A stretch of DNA of 64,000 nucleotides from UBA6398 sp963644855. GTDB taxonomy: Bacteria; Bacteroidota; Bacteroidia; Bacteroidales; Bacteroidaceae. Where the stretch lies: the NCBI GenBank assembly GCA_963644855.1, contig CAVIQL010000010.1:1-64000 (forward strand). Direction: 5' to 3'. This document shows, in pieces, positions 60,820 through 64,000 of the stretch; positions within the stretch are counted from its first letter, which is position 1, and each line of letters starts with the position of its first letter. The translations under genes and the position numbers were made by a program. Below the pieces are notes generated by a model. It was not told the DNA's origin. It searched no databases and saw only the letters and a program-made list of their open reading frames with translations.

Positions 60820-60905
60820 CAAGGCAGGAGTTGGGGCAACTGATGGCATGAGTTTTAAAAGACAAGGCATTAGTTTGGTCAACTAATGCCTTGAGTTTGG
60901 AAAGA
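60820..60905. repeat. Two tandem 43-bp hairpin repeats
   Basis: Unit 1 (60820-60862) and unit 2 (60863-60905) both start CAAGGCA, share AACT and GAGTTT segments and end AAAGA; about three quarters identical. Unit 2 is a perfect 13-bp hairpin CAAGGCATTAGTT / AACTAATGCCTTG with a 5-nt loop; unit 1 is a decayed version. The rest of the 60383-60976 gap shows no gene. Confidence 0.8.
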
Positions 60906-60969
60906 GACCATGGTGTTTCGGCAATATCACAAGATTTCCAATGGACTATATTCGTCGAACTCACGTTAA

Positions 60970-61004
60970 AATAAAAAGAGGACATTACTTTCGCAAGTCC
61001 TCTT
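60970..61004 (-). terminator. Terminator of tRNA-Arg
   Basis: Minus-strand stem AGAGGAC / GTCCTCT (60977-61003), then TTTTTATTTT. Confidence 0.85.
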
Positions 61005-61022
61005 CAATGTTTTTCCCTTTAG

Positions 61023-61096
61023 TGATCTGGAAGGGATTCGAACCCTTGACCCACAGCTTAGAAGGCTGTTGCTCTATCCAGCTGAGCTACCAGACC
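61023..61096 (-). tRNA. tRNA-Arg (anticodon TCT)
   Basis: 74 nt, acceptor GGTCTGG / CCAGATC, D-loop AGCTCAGCTGGATAGAGC, anticodon stem ACAGC/GCTGT with loop CTTCTAA, TPsiC GGGTTCGAATCCC. No encoded CCA. Confidence 0.95.
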
Positions 61097-61190
61097 TTTT
61101 TATTCGGTTTCGTGGCGCGAAGTTACTGCAATTTTTTATTTTACGCAATATATCAGCCTAAATTATTGGACAAAAGCAGAAAACTTTTTG

Positions 61191-61220
61191 TTTGCTTTCG
61201 AATATAATTTTATATATTTG
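61191..61220 (+). promoter_or_regulatory. Promoter of the three-paralogue operon
   Basis: TTTG (61191-61194), 18-bp gap, TATATTTG (61213-61220). It leaves a leader of about 100 nt before 61326. Confidence 0.7.
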
Positions 61221-61325
61221 CCATGTTAATAATTGATGCGGACAAACGGCAACACTGCCGCATTCACAGTCTGCCATGAACACAGATAGAAAATAATCTT
61301 CTACCTTTTAATATAAAGCGAAAAC

Positions 61326-62012
61326 ATGAAAATAACAGTAAAGATTGCCGTATGTGTTTTGTGTTTAACGGGGTGGATACCATCTACAAATGCGCAGATG
61401 ATAAAGAACTTTCACGAATTTTACCATGATGCCAACGACTCGTGGGAAGGCAGCAACGATTATGAGTTCAACCGCATAAACCGTGGAGATTATGGCATGA
61501 CCCTTAACGGCGTATTCATAAAAAACGACATCGGCATCGACCGTTATTATGAGGTATGCCCCGACACAACAGATAATCCCATAAGGTTTCCTTTTTGGAT
61601 TAAGGGAATAGGCACGCAAAACGATTCCCTGCGTATTGAGGCGGGAATGAAGGACGGAGACATCAATGTAGGCGGCGTGAAATGCGACATGGGGCTGTAC
61701 CATTTCCATTACTCCAAGCCGCAGTACAGGCTGCTGTCCCTTGACGAGGTGCGCCGGAAATATTTCCCCAAGCTGAAAGGCGATGTGGTTTACATGATAA
61801 ACAAGTTTTTCATAATGACCAATGCGGACCTTTACAAACTTGACGAGGATTTCATACATCATGTGGAGCTTGTTGACTCAAAGGATTTCGACGCTTTGAA
61901 GCACAACAGACGTTTCCATGTGCTGCGTATCTTCACGCGGACCGCGCACAACTACGTTACAGGTATGGGGCGAGGGTATGACCTCGAAAAAGTTTTGGAT
62001 TGGTATAAATGA
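61326..62012 (+). CDS. Secreted plug-like protein, paralogue A
   Basis: 228 residues, signal peptide ending WIPSTNA before QMIKNFHEFYHD. No named family recognised. Shares with paralogues B and C a middle RFPFWIKGIGTQNDSLRIE strand block and a C-terminal block: YRLLSLDEVRRKYFPKLKGD, VVYMINKFFI, LYKLDEDFIHHVELVDSKDF, FHVLRIFTRTAHN. That block reads like the VIDG... I..IEVL...VIxITTK core of TonB-receptor plug domains, but with no barrel attached. Strongest similarity is to B (62041). First of three tandem genes. Confidence 0.8.
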   Translation: MKITVKIAVCVLCLTGWIPSTNAQMIKNFHEFYHDANDSWEGSNDYEFNRINRGDYGMTLNGVFIKNDIGIDRYYEVCPDTTDNPIRFPFWIKGIGTQNDSLRIEAGMKDGDINVGGVKCDMGLYHFHYSKPQYRLLSLDEVRRKYFPKLKGDVVYMINKFFIMTNADLYKLDEDFIHHVELVDSKDFDALKHNRRFHVLRIFTRTAHNYVTGMGRGYDLEKVLDWYK

Positions 62013-62040
62013 TCTTTATGCTTTTAAAAGGGATAGAAAT

Positions 62041-62730
62041 ATGAGAAGTATTGTGAAGATTGCTGCCGCTTGTGCTTTGTACCTTGCGGGTGCATCATCT
62101 GCCAATGCGCAGATGATAAAGAACTTTTATGAAATGTATCAGGATCCAAACGACTCGTGGGATACAAGCTGGACTTATACCTTTAATCGTCTAACGCCTT
62201 CGTCAAAGAATGTTGATGTGGTGGACGGCATTTTGGTCAAGAGCACGATAGGCTTGGACCGCCGCTGTCTTGTGGACCCGGACACAACCGACACGCCGGT
62301 GAGGTTTCCGATGTGGGTGAAAGGCGTGGGGAACAACAACGATTCGGTATATGTGGAAACTTCGGATATGGAGAAGATCAAAAAGGGTTATATCATGTTC
62401 GGAAACATGAGATGCAGCGGCGGGGTGAATGTTTACAGGTACGCAAAGGAGAACTACCGCCTTATTTCCCTTGACGAGTTAAGACGCAAGTACTACCCCA
62501 AGTTGGAGGGGGACGTGGTGTATATGATAAACAAGCATTTCATAATGGTTTATGCGGACTTGTACAAGGTTGACGAGACATTCATAAATCATATCGAGCT
62601 AATAAACTCGCAGGACATCGATGTCCTCAAGGACCGCAAGCCATTCTGGATATTGCGTATATTCACCAAGACCGACCGCAACAATTGGGCGGAAATCCCC
62701 AACGGCTTCGGTCTGGATAAATATTGGTAA
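62041..62730 (+). CDS. Secreted plug-like protein, paralogue B
   Basis: 229 residues from ATG 62041, 28 nt after paralogue A; the frame is open upstream into A but the signal peptide (MRSIVKIAAACALYLAGASSANA before QMIKNFYEMYQD) fixes the start. Shared blocks: FPMWVKGVGNNNDSVYVE, YRLISLDELRRKYYPKLEGD, VVYMINKHFI, YKVDETFINHIELINSQDI, WILRIFTKTDRNN. The N-terminus QMIKNF-DPNDSWDTSW matches A closely, so A and B are the most recent duplicates. Confidence 0.8.
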   Translation: MRSIVKIAAACALYLAGASSANAQMIKNFYEMYQDPNDSWDTSWTYTFNRLTPSSKNVDVVDGILVKSTIGLDRRCLVDPDTTDTPVRFPMWVKGVGNNNDSVYVETSDMEKIKKGYIMFGNMRCSGGVNVYRYAKENYRLISLDELRRKYYPKLEGDVVYMINKHFIMVYADLYKVDETFINHIELINSQDIDVLKDRKPFWILRIFTKTDRNNWAEIPNGFGLDKYW

Positions 62731-62740
62731 AAACATGATT

Positions 62741-63370
62741 ATGGAAAAGACAAGAAAAGTGTTGCTCGCATGCGCCTTGGCGTTTGCCTCGTTTGCAAAC
62801 GCGCAGTACAGGGTTGTGCACGATCCGGGCGAGCAGTTTGAGTATATGACGGACTACCAGTGGAACAACTGGAATAGGGGCTTTATAGTTGGCGGCGTTT
62901 TTGTGAAAAACTCCATAGGTGTATATACTGCGGGCCTGAAAGAAAAATATATCAAGTACCCGCTTACGATAAGGGGCGTTGGGGTGGAAAACGATTCGGT
63001 CGTGGTTGAAAAGGACCCAAGAGACACGGAGCAGAACTATGTTTCCATAAAGGGCTTCCACTGCACGCAGTTCACGAATTACGAACCGAACGATCCCTAC
63101 TCCGGAGAACTGCGCACCCTTGAAGAGGTACGTAAAAGATACTGTCCCGAAGTGAAGGGCAAGGTGGTTTACATGATAAACAAGTTCTTCATAATGGAAC
63201 ACGAGGATTTGTATAAGGTAACCCCTGGGTATATATACAAGGTTGAGAAGGTGAAGTCCACCGACATAAAGGTGCTTTCGGATTTGCCGGAGTTCACCGT
63301 GATAAGGATATTCACGAAAACGCCGCACAATATGTTCCCCGAAAAGTTGGGGCTGTTCCCGGATTTGTAA
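62741..63370 (+). CDS. Secreted plug-like protein, paralogue C
   Basis: 209 residues from ATG 62741 (MEKTRKVLLACALAFASFANA before QYRVVHDPG); ATG 62735 is an equal alternative. 10 nt after paralogue B. More diverged, but keeps YPLTIRGVGVENDSVVVE, LRTLEEVRKRYCPEVKGK, VVYMINKFFI, YIYKVEKVKSTDI and FTVIRIFTKTPHN. Same plug-like reading as A and B. No function known. Confidence 0.78.
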   Translation: MEKTRKVLLACALAFASFANAQYRVVHDPGEQFEYMTDYQWNNWNRGFIVGGVFVKNSIGVYTAGLKEKYIKYPLTIRGVGVENDSVVVEKDPRDTEQNYVSIKGFHCTQFTNYEPNDPYSGELRTLEEVRKRYCPEVKGKVVYMINKFFIMEHEDLYKVTPGYIYKVEKVKSTDIKVLSDLPEFTVIRIFTKTPHNMFPEKLGLFPDL

Positions 63371-63433
63371 AGGCGCATATTGAACGGGAGATGTTTATTT
63401 TGCGAAGGGCTTACCCAAATAGTTGTTTTTGTA

Positions 63434-63465
63434 TTGGGGCAATTCAAATTATTTCTCTAACTTTG
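63434..63465 (+). promoter_or_regulatory. Promoter of tRNA-Val
   Basis: TTG (63434-63436), 21-bp gap, TAACTTTG (63458-63465), ending 10 nt before the tRNA. Confidence 0.7.
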
Positions 63466-63475
63466 CATTACAAAT

Positions 63476-63550
63476 AGGGGCGTAGCCCAGTTGGTTTAGA
63501 GCGCTGCAGTCACATTGCAGAGGTCATCGGTTCGAGCCCGATCGTCCCTA
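63476..63550 (+). tRNA. tRNA-Val (anticodon CAC)
   Basis: 75 nt, acceptor AGGGGCG / CGTCCCT with one G-U, D-loop AGCCCAGTTGGTTTAGAGC, anticodon stem CTGCA/TGCAG with loop GTCACAT, TPsiC CGGTTCGAGCCCG. No encoded CCA. Confidence 0.92.
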
Positions 63551-63556
63551 CAAAAT

Positions 63557-63594
63557 AAATCCCGCCTGAAAGGACGGGATTTGTTGTTTTTATT
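63557..63594 (+). terminator. Terminator of tRNA-Val
   Basis: 8-bp stem AAATCCCG (63557-63564) / CGGGATTT (63575-63582), then GTTGTTTTTAT. On the minus strand a T-poor side, so weaker for sufD. Confidence 0.85.
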
Positions 63595-63608
63595 TCTCTA
63601 TGCTTTCT

Positions 63609-64000
63609 TCAGCAGGCGTTACAGTTTGTACAGGCTGTGATTTCCCCGCGAAAGCGTTTTTCCACGAGCCTTGCTATTCTGTCTTTCAACGGAGGCAAGG
63701 AGATATGCTCCAACACTTCGTCAACAAAGGCATATTCGAGCAGCAATCGGGCTTCTTTTTCTGAAACTCCGCGCTGTTGCATGTAGAACATTGCCGCATC
63801 GTCGAGTTGTCCTACGGTAGAACCATGATTACATTTCACATCGTCGGCATAGATTTCGAGCATCGGCTGAGAATACATGCGTGCCGTGGAGTTTACGCAT
63901 AGGTTTGCGTTGGTTTCCTGCGACTCTGTTTTTTCGGCGCCCTCACGCACAAGCACTTTTCCGGCAAAAGCGCCTACCGATTCGCCGTCCACAACGTATT
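63609..64000 (-). CDS. sufD: SufD, C-terminal part (cut by the window edge)
   Basis: 130 codons of the 3' end, running off the right edge without a start. SufB/SufD beta-helix and tail: YSQPMLEIYADDVKCNHGSTVGQLDDAAMFYMQQRGVSEKEARLLLEYAFVDEVLEHI. The conserved His in KCNHGSTVG is present and the FYMQQRGVSEKEAR helix is characteristic. Forms the SufBC2D scaffold for Fe-S assembly. The ending CTNCNAC adds three cysteines. No sufS follows; the next feature downstream is tRNA-Val on the other strand. Confidence 0.92.
   Translation of the reverse strand, partial: YVVDGESVGAFAGKVLVREGAEKTESQETNANLCVNSTARMYSQPMLEIYADDVKCNHGSTVGQLDDAAMFYMQQRGVSEKEARLLLEYAFVDEVLEHISLPPLKDRIARLVEKRFRGEITACTNCNAC

Noticed and set aside
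60383..61096. Integrated element at tRNA-Arg
   Set aside because: No integrase gene and no direct repeat of the tRNA 3' end was seen in the window.

Overview
The window is a piece of a Bacteroidales chromosome (Bacteroidota; Prevotellaceae- or Muribaculaceae-like, genus not determinable). The first 53 bases are the 5' end of a 16S rRNA gene on the minus strand with the Bacteroidales form of the start region. Promoters follow the Bacteroidota pattern (TTTG at -33, TAnnTTTG at -7). The dut-TPR-DUF4292-EnvC gene order, a DUF4491 protein, a TorF-type porin and a type IX secretion sorting tail all point the same way. Of 16 non-lipoprotein exported proteins with a readable signal peptide, 15 carry glutamine right after the predicted cleavage site.

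Layout. 0-6 kb: rRNA promoter, terC, a secreted sugar-hydrolase-like protein, then rnpA-yidD-tatD-like and nadA. 6.3-14.7 kb: two minus-strand housekeeping operons, ybjQ-rnhB-ruvB-ybeY and dut-TPR-DUF4292-envC-like-sufS. 15-23 kb: malic enzyme, a beta-barrel protein, a tricorn-like S41 protease and RlpA. 23-28 kb: a WYL regulator beside GH43 and GH3 hydrolases. 28-36.7 kb: recO, tRNA-Glu, rpsT, a LysE exporter, gyrB, an unknown secreted protein and the dgt-ung-DUF3109 group. 36.7-43.7 kb: a large MG2/plug-like protein, an M15 dipeptidase and a stand-alone Wza-Wzc pair with a (Tyr-Gly)10 tail. 44-48 kb: a YczE-type membrane protein, then PII-Amt-porin. 48.4-53 kb: a 1528-residue secreted cargo protein. 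53.5-56 kb: an OmpR/PhoR-type two-component system. 56.3-60.4 kb: a minus-strand operon lrp - DUF4491 - C26/M19 fusion - glutaminyl cyclase - sufE. 61-63.5 kb: tRNA-Arg, three tandem small secreted paralogues and tRNA-Val. The right edge holds the C-terminal part of SufD.

The most unusual feature is not a gene. Twelve intergenic regions carry an element made of exactly three 13-bp palindromic boxes (consensus AATRTCNGAYATT), always spaced at 21 bp, i.e. two helical turns, joined by TTTAAA-type spacers and bounded by inverted ends resembling GGCATATCG and CGATATGCC. A second, hairpin-forming module (CTAATTTAAATTCCAAG and its inverse) lies to the right of the first in four copies and alone in two. 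The 14 loci sit at operon boundaries in every orientation, mostly outside the terminators, and no transposase is in the window. I do not recognise this family; it could be a protein-binding array or a miniature mobile element.

How genes work together: the glutaminyl cyclase should modify the N-termini of most exported proteins encoded here. PII, Amt and the porin form an ammonium uptake unit. The GH-like, GH43 and GH3 proteins suggest glycan use. SufS, SufE and SufD belong to one iron-sulphur pathway but are scattered over three loci.
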